64,000 nt of DNA from Halovenus sp037080055 (GTDB lineage Archaea > Halobacteriota > Halobacteria > Halobacteriales > Haloarculaceae), in NCBI RefSeq assembly GCF_037080055.1, contig NZ_JBAOJI010000005.1, positions 124,001 to 188,000 on the forward strand, written 5' to 3'. The translations under genes and the position numbers were made by a program. The notes below the pieces were generated by a model. It made no database searches and was not told the origin of the DNA. It worked only from the letters and a program-made list of their open reading frames with translations. Position 1 is the stretch's first letter, and each line of letters starts with the position of its first letter. This document shows positions 17,532 through 24,805 of this stretch, piece after piece.

Positions 17532-17581
17532 CCCCACCCTACTCGCTCACGGCTGACGCCGTTCGCTCCTTGAGGATGGGG
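17532..17581 (-). ncRNA. Right-end stem-loop, possible omega-RNA 3' end
   Basis: An outer stem CCCCA (17532-17536) / TGGGG (17577-17581) encloses the hairpin ACGGC-TGAC-GCCGT (17549-17562). The tnpB stop codon (17539-17541) lies inside the structure. In TnpB systems the guide (omega) RNA overlaps the tnpB 3' end and runs across the right end into flanking DNA on the same strand. Here the flank is the region just upstream of the pilB-operon promoter. The RNA role is inferred from the family. Confidence 0.4.
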
Positions 17582-18204
17582 CTTCCTGTCTCTACGACGC
17601 ACTTTGCAGATACGGGTGTATCCACAGGGAGCGCAGTCTCCACAGGCGTTCCTTTGGAGTGTCCCACTCCTAGCTGGTTCAAACCGCGAGAAAGGATGTT
17701 GATCGCCGCGTTCGCGTCCCTATCCGTCTCAAACCCGCACGAGGGGCAGAAGTGGTCCCGAACCCACAGTGGCTTGTCTGTTTTCACGCCACAGGACGCG
17801 CACTCTCTGGTCGTATCGTTCGGTTCGCCCAGTCCCTTCGCATCCAAGTCTTCAACGGCCACCAAATCGTACTCGGTGGCGTAGTAATTCGACAGCTTGT
17901 GCAAGAAGTCTCGCCGCTTGCGTTTCAGTTCAGAAAGGGCTTTGATACTGTCTTCAATTCGCATGACTGCGGATTGTGCGACCGTCGAATACAGGTCATT
18001 CAGATCATCCCACCACTCTTTGAGATCGGTGAGTTGATCCCGAACCTGTCGTACCCGTTGGTTGAGTGTCCCCGCAGATTCAGGTATTTGCTCAAACTCT
18101 CTGAGAGCGTGGTTATACAGTTGCCTACAGGTATCACGGTGGTAATCCAGTAGCTCACGCTGTTCAGGCGTGGGCTTGAGCCGGAACCTGTAGGTGTAGT
18201 GCAT
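17539..18204 (-). pseudogene. tnpB: tnpB with two in-frame internal deletions
   Basis: The family is RNA-guided nuclease TnpB, usually about 400-430 aa; this copy has 221. The N-terminus (MHYTYRFRLKPTPEQ to ALSELKRK, about 1-97) is intact. It is joined directly to RDFLHKLSNYYATEY, losing the middle domain and the first RuvC aspartate (the GIDVG motif). VAVEDLDAKGL (RuvC-II Glu) is then joined by a short GEPND linker to TTRECASCGV, losing a second segment. The zinc ribbon (CASC and CPSC) and DRDANAA (RuvC-III Asp) remain. The frame is open throughout, but cleavage should be impossible. Its start is 3 bp after the DUF2080-type stop. Confidence 0.85.
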
Positions 18205-18207
18205 TGG

Positions 18208-18348
18208 TTATTTGTCGGGGTCAGAAGTTCGAACAATCTTCACGTCTGCGCCGCGCCACTGTTTTGGAACGAGGACGTGTGCACCGTTGCCGGTGGGTTT
18301 CACTTCCCCTTCGATGACTTCGTGGCCTTCGATTTCGTGTCTATCCAT
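18208..18348 (-). CDS. DUF2080-type transposon-associated protein, 46 aa
   Basis: Small gene directly upstream of tnpB on the same strand. The product starts MDRHEIEGHEVIEGEV and continues KPTGNGAHVLVPKQWRG to VRTSDPDK. The NGAHVLVPKxWxG core with alternating strands is what I recognise as the DUF2080 family that accompanies haloarchaeal IS1341-like elements; it resembles a small AbrB-like DNA-binding strand fold. Unlike tnpB it looks intact. It is transcribed with tnpB from the AT-rich region at 18355-18373. Its function is unknown; it may regulate the element. Confidence 0.75.
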   Translation of the reverse strand: MDRHEIEGHEVIEGEVKPTGNGAHVLVPKQWRGADVKIVRTSDPDK

Positions 18349-18470
18349 CACCCAGATTTATACATTATTTTAACATAATATGTCGGTACGTGGGTCTGTG
18401 GATTAGCAATAATCGGGCGTGTGGGAGACGATGACCGCGTGGACGACTCGCAGAGCGATTCGTTCATACA

Positions 18471-18670
18471 CCAGAAATCAAAGATTTCTGGGGACGGTGT
18501 ATCCCCTTCCTACAGCGTCCTCAGAACGCTTCACGTACTGATGTGCGAACGAGAGCGGAGCTCTCGTCAACGCTACTCGGTCGCTTTGTTCCCTGCGTTG
18601 TCGTCCGAAAATTGGAGATTTTGGGACTGAGCTGGATCTTCGATCCCCGAACGACTCCTTGAGGAAGGAG
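18471..18670. repeat. Array of five short hairpins beside the IS remnant
   Basis: Five inverted repeats lie in 200 bp. (1) CCAGAAATC/GATTTCTGG around AAA, 18471-18491. (2) ACGAGAGC/GCTCTCGT around GGA, 18549-18567. (3) GTCCGAAAAT/ATTTTGGGAC around TGGAG with one G-G mismatch, 18603-18627. (4) GGATC/GATCC around TTC, 18634-18646. (5) CTCCTT/AAGGAG around GAGG, 18655-18670. The last shares CTCCTTGAGGA with the IS right end (17566-17576). It could be a solo IS end, a MITE, or a structured RNA. A 69-codon plus-strand ORF covers part of it and looks incidental. Together with 18349-18470 this fills the gene-free gap before 18719. Confidence 0.6.
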
Positions 18671-18718
18671 GCTTACCGCTTATAAACAGCTAAATGGTTG
18701 CAGTCCTGAGAATCCGAT

Positions 18719-19162
18719 ATGAAACGTCGTGCCTTTCTGGCCCTCGCTGGCGCTGGTGCGTCCGTAAGTCTCGCGGGCTGTTTCGACGGGCAAGCGGCCG
18801 CAGCCGACGACAATCGGATTACGATGACGCAGGTCGCATTTCGTCCCGAGGAACTCACCGTCTCTGTCGGCACGACGGTTACGTTCGACAACACGAGCAG
18901 CCACGGGCATACGGTCACTGCGTCGGGAATTCCTGACGACGCCGAGTACTTCGCCTCCGGCGGTTTCGACAGCTACGAGGCCGCAAAATCCGGGTGGGAA
19001 GACGACAACGGCGGCATCCTCACGCAGGGTGATGTCTTCGAGCACGAGTTCACGACTCCCGGTTCGCACAATTACGTCTGTCTCCCACATCTCGACGCCG
19101 GCATGGAAGGTGTAATTCACGTCGAGGCCGACGACAGCAGCGACAACTCCTCCTCGTACTGA
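18719..19162 (+). CDS. Halocyanin/plastocyanin-like blue copper lipoprotein
   Basis: Exported cupredoxin of 147 aa, probably an electron carrier at the outer face of the membrane. The N-terminus MKRRAFLALAGAGASVSLAGC is a Tat-like signal (KRRAF) with a lipobox ending at Cys 21. The copper site is visible: His in SSHGHTVTASG and the C-terminal CLPHLDAGM giving Cys, His and Met ligands. The Ser/Asp-rich tail is typical of halophile surface proteins. A TATA-like CTTATAAAC lies at 18679-18687, right after the hairpin array. The electron-transfer partner is not evident from the neighbours. Confidence 0.9.
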   Translation: MKRRAFLALAGAGASVSLAGCFDGQAAAADDNRITMTQVAFRPEELTVSVGTTVTFDNTSSHGHTVTASGIPDDAEYFASGGFDSYEAAKSGWEDDNGGILTQGDVFEHEFTTPGSHNYVCLPHLDAGMEGVIHVEADDSSDNSSSY

Positions 19163-19210
19163 CCACTGGTTCTGTCGTTCTCGAACTCTCCCGCCGCTGG
19201 TAGAGACGAC

Positions 19211-19600
19211 TCAGTCCTCTTCCGGGTCGTACGGATTTGCGTCGTCGACAGAGGGTGCACCGACAGCGAGCACCCGCACCGCTGCATCGGCTTTTTCGGG
19301 ATTGTGCGCCCGCTGTGGGCTCCCAGGATCGACGAAAAACGCCTGGTCAGACTCGACGACAAACTCTTCGTCTGGCGTTTCGACGTGCAACGTCCCCTCC
19401 AAGACGTAGAAGGCCTCGACCTGTTCGTCGTGGTAGTGATAGCTCAGGCCGGCCTGCTCGCCTGGTGCAAGCTCGTAGACGCGGAGACCGAGTTTCGAGT
19501 CTTGGTACTCGTATCCTGCCGCGACGCTGAGCGAGCGAACGTCTGTCGGTCTATCGTCCCACTGGCCGAGTTCGTCGGGATCGAGGAGATGGTATCCCAT
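19211..19600 (-). CDS. Cupin-domain protein
   Basis: Single-domain cupin of 129 aa. Motif 1 is LSYHYHDEQVEAFYVLEG (the two His and Glu of the metal site), and motif 2 is VDPGSPQRAHNPEKA with the fourth ligand His. The family ranges from sugar isomerases to dioxygenases and small-molecule sensors, and no substrate can be read from sequence or neighbours. A 31-bp inverted repeat lies just upstream of the start and may regulate it. Confidence 0.85.
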   Translation of the reverse strand: MGYHLLDPDELGQWDDRPTDVRSLSVAAGYEYQDSKLGLRVYELAPGEQAGLSYHYHDEQVEAFYVLEGTLHVETPDEEFVVESDQAFFVDPGSPQRAHNPEKADAAVRVLAVGAPSVDDANPYDPEED

Positions 19601-19609
19601 ATTTGCTCT

Positions 19610-19640
19610 AGACTGGTGTCCGACAAAAACACCGCAGTCT
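19610..19640. promoter_or_regulatory. Inverted repeat upstream of the cupin gene
   Basis: AGACTG-GTGT (19610-19619) pairs with ACAC-CG-CAGTCT (19629-19640), leaving a two-base bulge. It spans the position where the cupin promoter should be (about 27 nt before 19600), so it could be an operator or a 5' RNA hairpin. Confidence 0.35.
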
Positions 19641-19769
19641 GATGATTGCCCTCTCCGACGAGATACCGTCGCAGTATAGTCAGCGATACTGAGCGCTGCT
19701 CGAACCGATCGACACGGAGACTACTGTCTCAGCGTCAAAAAACGAAAGCAAAGTCACGCCGGGTTGGAA

Positions 19770-20396
19770 TTACTCCTCGTCGTCGACGTCGACGCTGGCT
19801 TCCTCTTCGGCGGCGACCTCTTCTGGTCGGGCTTCGAGGGTCATCTTCTGGATCTCGACGCGGCGAAGTGGGTAGATCGTCTTCGCTTCGTTGTAGATTG
19901 CCGAGGAGAGTCGACCCTCGACGACGGTGTCAGTCAGTTCCTCGAAGGTTCGTTCGCGTGCGTTCTCGCGGACGAGGTCGATCATCGTCCGGCGGATCGC
20001 TTTCTCCTGGCTCTCGTCGGCGCTTTTGGTCGTGAGCGCGACGGGCTGGATCTGGACACGGTAGTCATCGGCGGTCAGCACCGTGATGTAGGCCTCGATT
20101 TTCGAGGAGCCACGGCGGACCAGACTGCGCAGGTAATCCCGCGTCAGTTCGTGTTTGATGAACTCCGTGTAGGCCGTGTCGCTTGCGACCTCAGTGATCT
20201 TGAATTTGAGTTTGGTGTTGTTTCCGCTGGCGTCGTTTTTCAGATCGCCGAGCGTGGTCTCGATCGTTCGACCGAGCGCCATGTCCGGTTCGTCTGCTGG
20301 TGTTTCACCGAGTTCCTCCCTGTCGAACTGCTCGGGAGCCTGCACGGTGTACCACCGCTTTTCCTGCTTCTGCTTGGATACTGATCGTTCGCTCAT
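19770..20396 (-). CDS. rps3ae: 30S ribosomal protein S3Ae (eS1)
   Basis: Small-subunit ribosomal protein found only in archaea and eukaryotes. The 208-aa product starts MSERSVSKQKQEKRWYTVQA and contains ETTLGDLKNDASGNNTKLKF, EFIKHELTRDYLRSLVRRG and RRTMIDLVRENARERTF, all typical of S3Ae. It has an acidic tail EEEASVDVDDEE. The long open frame extending upstream is antisense-style and unrelated; ATG 20396 overlaps the pcc1 stop by 4 bp. It is the last gene of the S15/RecJ-like/Pcc1/S3Ae operon. Confidence 0.95.
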   Translation of the reverse strand: MSERSVSKQKQEKRWYTVQAPEQFDREELGETPADEPDMALGRTIETTLGDLKNDASGNNTKLKFKITEVASDTAYTEFIKHELTRDYLRSLVRRGSSKIEAYITVLTADDYRVQIQPVALTTKSADESQEKAIRRTMIDLVRENARERTFEELTDTVVEGRLSSAIYNEAKTIYPLRRVEIQKMTLEARPEEVAAEEEASVDVDDEE

Positions 20397-20653
20397 GTGT
20401 TTGTGGTTGTCGTGGACGTGTCCCCGTCCGTGGTTGCAAGCTGTACCGCCACCTGGAGATTGACGACGTAATCGTCGATCGTCGACTGCAAGCCACCCGT
20501 CGAATCCCGCTCGATGGTCGTGACGATCCGTCGTCCGTCGACGACCGTCTCCATCTCTGCGGTGTTGTCGGGGCCGAGCGCCTGCGCGATTGCTCGCGCT
20601 GTCTCGGCGTCGGCGTGCTCGGTCTCGATGTGAGCGCTTCGCGACCCGGTCAT
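20393..20653 (-). CDS. pcc1: KEOPS complex subunit Pcc1
   Basis: Dimerising subunit of KEOPS, which makes the t6A37 modification of ANN-decoding tRNAs with Kae1, Bud32 and Cgi121. 86 aa, the usual size. Family features are HIETEHADAETARAIAQALGPDN, split here as HIETEHADAETAR then AIAQALGPDN, and the helix STIDDYVVNLQVAVQL. A Thr-rich tail follows (STTTTNT). It overlaps both neighbours by 4 bp, so it is co-translated with S3Ae and the RecJ-like protein, tying tRNA modification to ribosome synthesis. Confidence 0.9.
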   Translation of the reverse strand: MTGSRSAHIETEHADAETARAIAQALGPDNTAEMETVVDGRRIVTTIERDSTGGLQSTIDDYVVNLQVAVQLATTDGDTSTTTTNT

Positions 20654-21771
20654 ACTGCCTCCGTGAACGCTGCGACGAACTCGGTCGACTCGCCGGTAAA
20701 CTCCGCCCGGCCGCGCTGTCCTGCTGCCCCGCTGGTCCCGCCAACTGCCGTCGTGGCGGTTTCGAGCGGGGTGGATACGTCGACCTCTTCTGTCCGTGCG
20801 ACCACGGCAGCACTCCGCGAGTCGACTGCGAGCACGACCGATTCCGGCGACCGATAGCCTGCGGCGAGTTCGGCGACCGTTCTGACCGGCGTGTCGTCCT
20901 CACACTGGAGGATGAATAGCCCGTCGTACCGGCTGGTTGTCGCCGTCCGGATCGCCTCGTGTGCGCGCTGGCCGTGGGTACGCCAGTGGTCGAGCGCGCG
21001 CTCGTCGTCGAGTTTGCCGAGTGCGAGCACGATTGCCAGTCCCGGCTGTTCGCGAGCGACCGCCGCGAGCACGTCGGCATAGCCGCCGATGGTCCCGAAC
21101 GGGCCGCCCGAAAGCGGCCGCAGGAGCGTCTCGACTGCCTCACTCCCACGGTCACTGCCCTCTGGATCGCCGGCGACCGCCAGCGCAACCGCCGAGGCGA
21201 GCCGTCGTCGGTCTTCTTCGCTGGGATCTGCCGGCAGATCTAGTCTGTCGAACATCGACTCGACTGCCTTGCGGTCGCCCGAGAAGGGCGCGCGGACGAG
21301 CGTCGAGTGTGTGAGTCCGTCAGCGAGATCCACCGTCGGCACCGCAACGCCGGGTCTGCGTTCGAGTCCGCGTTCGTTGGCGATTGTCGCGAGTTCGTCG
21401 CCCGGATGTCCCTCGGCGGCGACCGTCCCGGCGAGTGCCAGGGCCAGATCGCCAGCACCGAGGTCGCGGGCGGCCGCGTGTGCAGTCCGCGCGGCTGCGC
21501 CGTCAAGTCCGATCTGTGCGTCGCTGCCAGTCACCGGTCGTCCGATCCCAATTGTCAGATCCACGTCGGTCGAGCGCTCTGCTGGCTGTGCCAGCGGCGT
21601 GACCGAAGTCTGGTAAGGAATCTCCTGTTGGCCGAGACCGTCGGCCAAAAGCGCTGCGGCGGCGACGCTGTCTGCGTCGGCCGCCGCGACGAGGCGAACG
21701 AACGTCGCCTCACGCAGCGCGGCCTGGAGATCGCTCGGGGTTGGTTCCGTTGGGTGACCGGCAGTCGACAT
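20650..21771 (-). CDS. RecJ-like/DHH-superfamily protein, degenerate
   Basis: 373 aa. The region FVRLVAAADADSVAAAALLADGL (quoted in two parts: FVRLVAAADADSV and AAAALLADGL) aligns with DHH motif I (DxDxxS/G). The later GIGRPVTGSDAQIGLDG replaces the usual DHH triad, so metal binding looks weakened or lost. Haloarchaea encode several RecJ paralogues, and some act as non-catalytic partners in replication and repair complexes. It sits between S15 and Pcc1 with a 4 bp overlap to pcc1 and a 1 bp gap after S15. Family assignment fairly sure; activity doubtful. Confidence 0.7.
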   Translation of the reverse strand: MSTAGHPTEPTPSDLQAALREATFVRLVAAADADSVAAAALLADGLGQQEIPYQTSVTPLAQPAERSTDVDLTIGIGRPVTGSDAQIGLDGAAARTAHAAARDLGAGDLALALAGTVAAEGHPGDELATIANERGLERRPGVAVPTVDLADGLTHSTLVRAPFSGDRKAVESMFDRLDLPADPSEEDRRRLASAVALAVAGDPEGSDRGSEAVETLLRPLSGGPFGTIGGYADVLAAVAREQPGLAIVLALGKLDDERALDHWRTHGQRAHEAIRTATTSRYDGLFILQCEDDTPVRTVAELAAGYRSPESVVLAVDSRSAAVVARTEEVDVSTPLETATTAVGGTSGAAGQRGRAEFTGESTEFVAAFTEAV

Positions 21772-21772
21772 C

Positions 21773-22234
21773 TCAGATCAGGTCTCGGGCTTCGTCGACG
21801 CTGTAACTGAAGTCCTCGTCGATCTCGTCGCCTCGGTAGTAGTTGATGAGGCGACGGATCTTGGACTCCGTGTTCTGCAGGGCGCGCTTGTTCTGGTGGT
21901 CAGTCTGGTTCTCCTGGACGTGATCGCGCAGGCGAACTGCCTTGGCCATCAGGTTCCGCAGATCCTCGGGAATATCTGGGTCGGCATCGTTCTCCTCGAG
22001 AATCTCGGTGATTTTCTTGCCCGTCGCCAGCTTCACGTCGGGGACCGGCGTGCCCTGAACGCCTTCGTCGCGCAGTTTCAGTCCGATCTCGCTCGGACTG
22101 TGGCCCTCTTCGGCCAGCTCGACGACGCGCTCCTCGATTGCGTCTTCGTCTACGTCGCTCCACTCCGGTGGGTCGTCTGCCGCCGGCTTGTCCGATCCGG
22201 ACGAGCCACGGCGGCGTGAGTGCATTCGTGCCAT
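21773..22234 (-). CDS. rps15: 30S ribosomal protein S15 (uS15)
   Basis: Primary-binding small-subunit protein contacting 16S rRNA helices 20-22. 153 aa, the archaeal length. It starts MARMHSRRRGSSGSDKP, with the archaeal N-terminal extension EWSDVDEDAIEERVVELA and GHSPSEIGLKLRD, then the conserved RLRDHVQENQTDHQNKRALQ helices and SKIRRLINYYR. The frame is open to 22333, but ATG 22234 begins the recognised protein. First gene of a four-gene operon. The region 22235-22502 holds no gene besides the promoter elements noted below. Confidence 0.95.
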   Translation of the reverse strand: MARMHSRRRGSSGSDKPAADDPPEWSDVDEDAIEERVVELAEEGHSPSEIGLKLRDEGVQGTPVPDVKLATGKKITEILEENDADPDIPEDLRNLMAKAVRLRDHVQENQTDHQNKRALQNTESKIRRLINYYRGDEIDEDFSYSVDEARDLI

Positions 22235-22451
22235 GTGTCTGTTTGGAACTGCACGAACCGCTGCAAGCGAAACGTCCGTCTGGACGCTGTGGCCTCTGCG
22301 AGGCCGACACTCCCACAATCCCAAGCCGTCCAAGCGGACGGCGAGTCAGATTTGCGGTCGTGCGTTCCCATCCGAGCGAAGCAGCTACCGACGGTTAATC
22401 GTTACCCTTTCGACCCCCGCGACCGCTCTCGGTGCGATTCGAGTATCTTAG

Positions 22452-22478
22452 CTGATAAGTGGCAATAACGCTTATCAG
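22452..22478. promoter_or_regulatory. Inverted repeat at the promoter of the 493-aa pilin-like gene
   Basis: CTGATAAG (22452-22459) and its exact complement CTTATCAG (22471-22478) are separated by 11 bp. The right arm lies about 27 nt before ATG 22503, where the TATA box is expected, so a protein bound here would block or modulate transcription. Confidence 0.45.
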
Positions 22479-22502
22479 GTGTGATAGAGTAGCTGAACTA
22501 GA

Positions 22503-23984
22503 ATGAGGGCCCGAAACGCTGAGCGTCGCGAAAACGGAAATTCTGGCCGTAGGCGGGCCCAGAGCGAAACGATCGGGTTCGTCCTCCTATTCTCACTCGT
22601 GTTAATTGGGGCGGGGACGATCATCGCATTCGGAGCCGTTGCCGTGTCGGATTCACAGAACAGTCTCTCCGCAGACCGCGCGGAGAAAGTGATGACGCAG
22701 ATGGACTCGGAAATCTCGATGGTCGCGCTCGGCCGGACGGACAGCCAGGAGATGGAGTTCGACCGCGCGTCGGGATCTGACTTCACCGTCGATGACGAGG
22801 CTGGGACGATCAATATCACGACAATCGGCGGCGATGACAATATCGTCGTGATGCCAGACACGGACCTCGGGGCCGTCATTTTCGAGCGAGCGAACACGAA
22901 GATCGCCTACCAGGGTGGTGGCGTCTGGCGTGCCGACGGTTCGGAGGGGAGTGGGATGGTCTCCCCGCCGGAGTTCAACTACCGCGATCAGACGCTGACG
23001 CTGCCGCTGGTGACGATCTCGGGAGAGCGTTCGCTAGATGGCGGCGCAGTCGTCGAAAAGGACGGCCCGAGCACGAGCTATTTCCCGAACGCGTCGAAAG
23101 ACGAAAACCTCACCAACCCTCTCGAAAACGAAATCGTTCAGGTGACCGTCGAGAGCCGATACCATCAGGGCTGGAAGGCGTATTTCGAGACCCGGACTGA
23201 AGGCGACGTGACACACGAACCCGACGAGCAACGGGTGAGTGTCAATCTGACCGCCCCCGCCGTCGAGGAGTTCGAGCACGCCGCCGCGACAACTTCAGCG
23301 ACCTCCCCAGAAACACAGAATAAAAACAAAGGTGAGATCATCGGGACCACTCGAAAGAACGTGAACGCCCCGTCAGTCAGTCCGAACGTCGACCAGAAAA
23401 TCTCTGCGTGTGATCCCAGCGGCTGTACCGACAGATCTGGGTTCAGCGACGGAGAGACACTCACCTCGGGTACCTACTACGTCGACACTGGGAATAAGAT
23501 CACCATCGACGAAGACATCGATCTGGACGTTTCTGACGGTGATGTCAATCTCGTGTTCAAAGACGGCGTCGAATTCAAAGGGAACGCCGACCTCGATGTC
23601 GTCGGCTCCGACAACGATGGCGGACAGGTCCGCATGTACTCGAAAGGTGATGTCTACTTTGGCGGGACTCCGAACGTCAATACTGGCGGAAACCCGGAAG
23701 ATGTGATCCTCTTGGCGCACTCGACTGTCGACGAGGTGGGCAACGGCGGGTCCGTTCAGTTCACGGGGTACATCTACGCGCCGAATAGCGAGTTCAATAT
23801 CAAAGGGGGTGGCAGCGAAGACGAAAACGTTCTCGGCGGCGTCGTCGCAGAGACGGTCGACGTGGGCACCGGTGTTCTCGAACACAAGAACGAAAACAAT
23901 CTCGAAATCGAACTCGGCGCACCGGTGAACGTCCTCACGTTCCTGCACATCAGCACGAATCCGGTCACGGTCACCTCCCGCTAG
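22503..23984 (+). CDS. Large pilin-like surface protein with bactofilin-like C-terminal region
   Basis: 493 aa. The N-terminus has a type IV pilin-like (class III) signal: basic RRENGNSGRRRAQSE followed by TIGFVLLFSLVLIGAGTIIAF. This suggests PibD processing near RRRA/QSET, as in haloarchaeal DUF7289-type proteins. The extracellular part (60-300) is acidic and Asn/Thr-rich. From about 320, repeated short strands (SGTYYVDTGNKITIDEDID, LVFKDGVEFKGNADLDV) resemble the polymer-forming helix seen in other haloarchaeal pilin-like proteins. It faces the five-gene pilin-like cluster and likely belongs to the same surface structure. Function not proven. Confidence 0.72.
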   Translation: MRARNAERRENGNSGRRRAQSETIGFVLLFSLVLIGAGTIIAFGAVAVSDSQNSLSADRAEKVMTQMDSEISMVALGRTDSQEMEFDRASGSDFTVDDEAGTINITTIGGDDNIVVMPDTDLGAVIFERANTKIAYQGGGVWRADGSEGSGMVSPPEFNYRDQTLTLPLVTISGERSLDGGAVVEKDGPSTSYFPNASKDENLTNPLENEIVQVTVESRYHQGWKAYFETRTEGDVTHEPDEQRVSVNLTAPAVEEFEHAAATTSATSPETQNKNKGEIIGTTRKNVNAPSVSPNVDQKISACDPSGCTDRSGFSDGETLTSGTYYVDTGNKITIDEDIDLDVSDGDVNLVFKDGVEFKGNADLDVVGSDNDGGQVRMYSKGDVYFGGTPNVNTGGNPEDVILLAHSTVDEVGNGGSVQFTGYIYAPNSEFNIKGGGSEDENVLGGVVAETVDVGTGVLEHKNENNLEIELGAPVNVLTFLHISTNPVTVTSR

Positions 23985-24016
23985 GCTCGACCCTTCGTGA
24001 TTGTTCTCTGCGGCAC

Positions 24017-24805
24017 TCACACCTCGATCGTGATCTCGATCCCCTGCACGGTCACGAACGTCTGTGTAATTCCCTCGCCGTCGAGATCCACCTCGCAACT
24101 GAGACCGTCGCTCGTCGAACAGTTTGGATTCGGAAGTTCGGACTCCAGATACTCTTCCCAGCTATCCTGTCGCGGTGAGTCCGTGATGTTGATCGTCATT
24201 TGGTCGTACTGCATCTCTTGGAGCGAGGTATCGGCAGCCCAGACGGACCGACTCGACGAGGAGGCCCGTACGAGTACCGTCCCACCGCTTGCGGATGTCT
24301 GGTTTTTGCTGAACGTCCGCACGATGGTCACGAACCCACGCTCGGCGTCGAACTCGAAAGGCGGTTCCGAGAGCATGAAACTACTCCCGGACTGCTGGCG
24401 GAAGACTGCACCAGCCGAGTAGACGTACTCTGTCTCTCCGAGGCCAGTAAACGCAATCGGGTTGATCTCTTGGGACGTGTAATTAACATTCCCAGTGCTG
24501 TTCGTGAGGCTGACATTCATTGTGACGGCAGATCTGGTCTCGACAGCCCCGTTGTCGGCGCTGATTTCCGTCGCCCGACTCGGTGCCCCGTGTTTGTAGA
24601 CCTCTGCGAGGTTGTTATCGAGAATATCGAACGCTCGTTCGGCGTTCTGGACCTGTTCCGATTGCTTGGCGGTATCCAGCGTCGGCAAGCCGCTGATCGA
24701 GACGAAGCCGACAGTCAGGAAGATCAGCGAGAAGACGAGGATGTAGCCGACAACCTCGCTCAGTGCCCGGTCGCGCTCGCCGGGACTGCCGGGAAGGTTA
24801 GGCAC
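24017..24805 (-). CDS. Pilin-like exported protein (DUF7289 type)
   Basis: 262 aa with signal-like start ERDRALSEVVGYILVFSLIF, where RALSEVVG resembles the prepilin cleavage pattern of haloarchaeal pilins and a long hydrophobic helix follows. The rest is extracellular, rich in Ser/Asn/Thr, with two Cys in PNCSTSDGLSCEVDL that may form a disulphide. Last gene of the five-gene cluster; its start overlaps the upstream gene by 8 bp. DUF name recalled, not searched. Probably a minor pilin. Confidence 0.7.
   Translation of the reverse strand: MPNLPGSPGERDRALSEVVGYILVFSLIFLTVGFVSISGLPTLDTAKQSEQVQNAERAFDILDNNLAEVYKHGAPSRATEISADNGAVETRSAVTMNVSLTNSTGNVNYTSQEINPIAFTGLGETEYVYSAGAVFRQQSGSSFMLSEPPFEFDAERGFVTIVRTFSKNQTSASGGTVLVRASSSSRSVWAADTSLQEMQYDQMTINITDSPRQDSWEEYLESELPNPNCSTSDGLSCEVDLDGEGITQTFVTVQGIEITIEV

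Larger units (their letters stand above)
17530..18400 (-). mobile_element. IS200/IS605-family (IS1341-like) element remnant without tnpA
   Basis: A tnpB relative preceded by a DUF2080-type gene, with a subterminal stem-loop at the tnpB 3' end, is the usual haloarchaeal IS1341-like layout. No tnpA (Y1 transposase) is present, so it cannot move alone. The left limit is set by the stem-loop at 17532-17581. The right limit is approximate: the tnpB-strand promoter region (AT-rich, ATTTATACATTATTTTAAC) is at 18355-18373. This family makes no target duplications, so the ends cannot be fixed from one copy. Confidence 0.65.

Noticed and set aside
18421..18630. 69-aa plus-strand frame over the hairpin array
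   Set aside because: It runs through the inverted repeats and has no family similarity; more likely structured or IS-derived DNA.
18471..18670. CRISPR array
   Set aside because: The five hairpins differ in sequence and there are no identical repeats with spacers.
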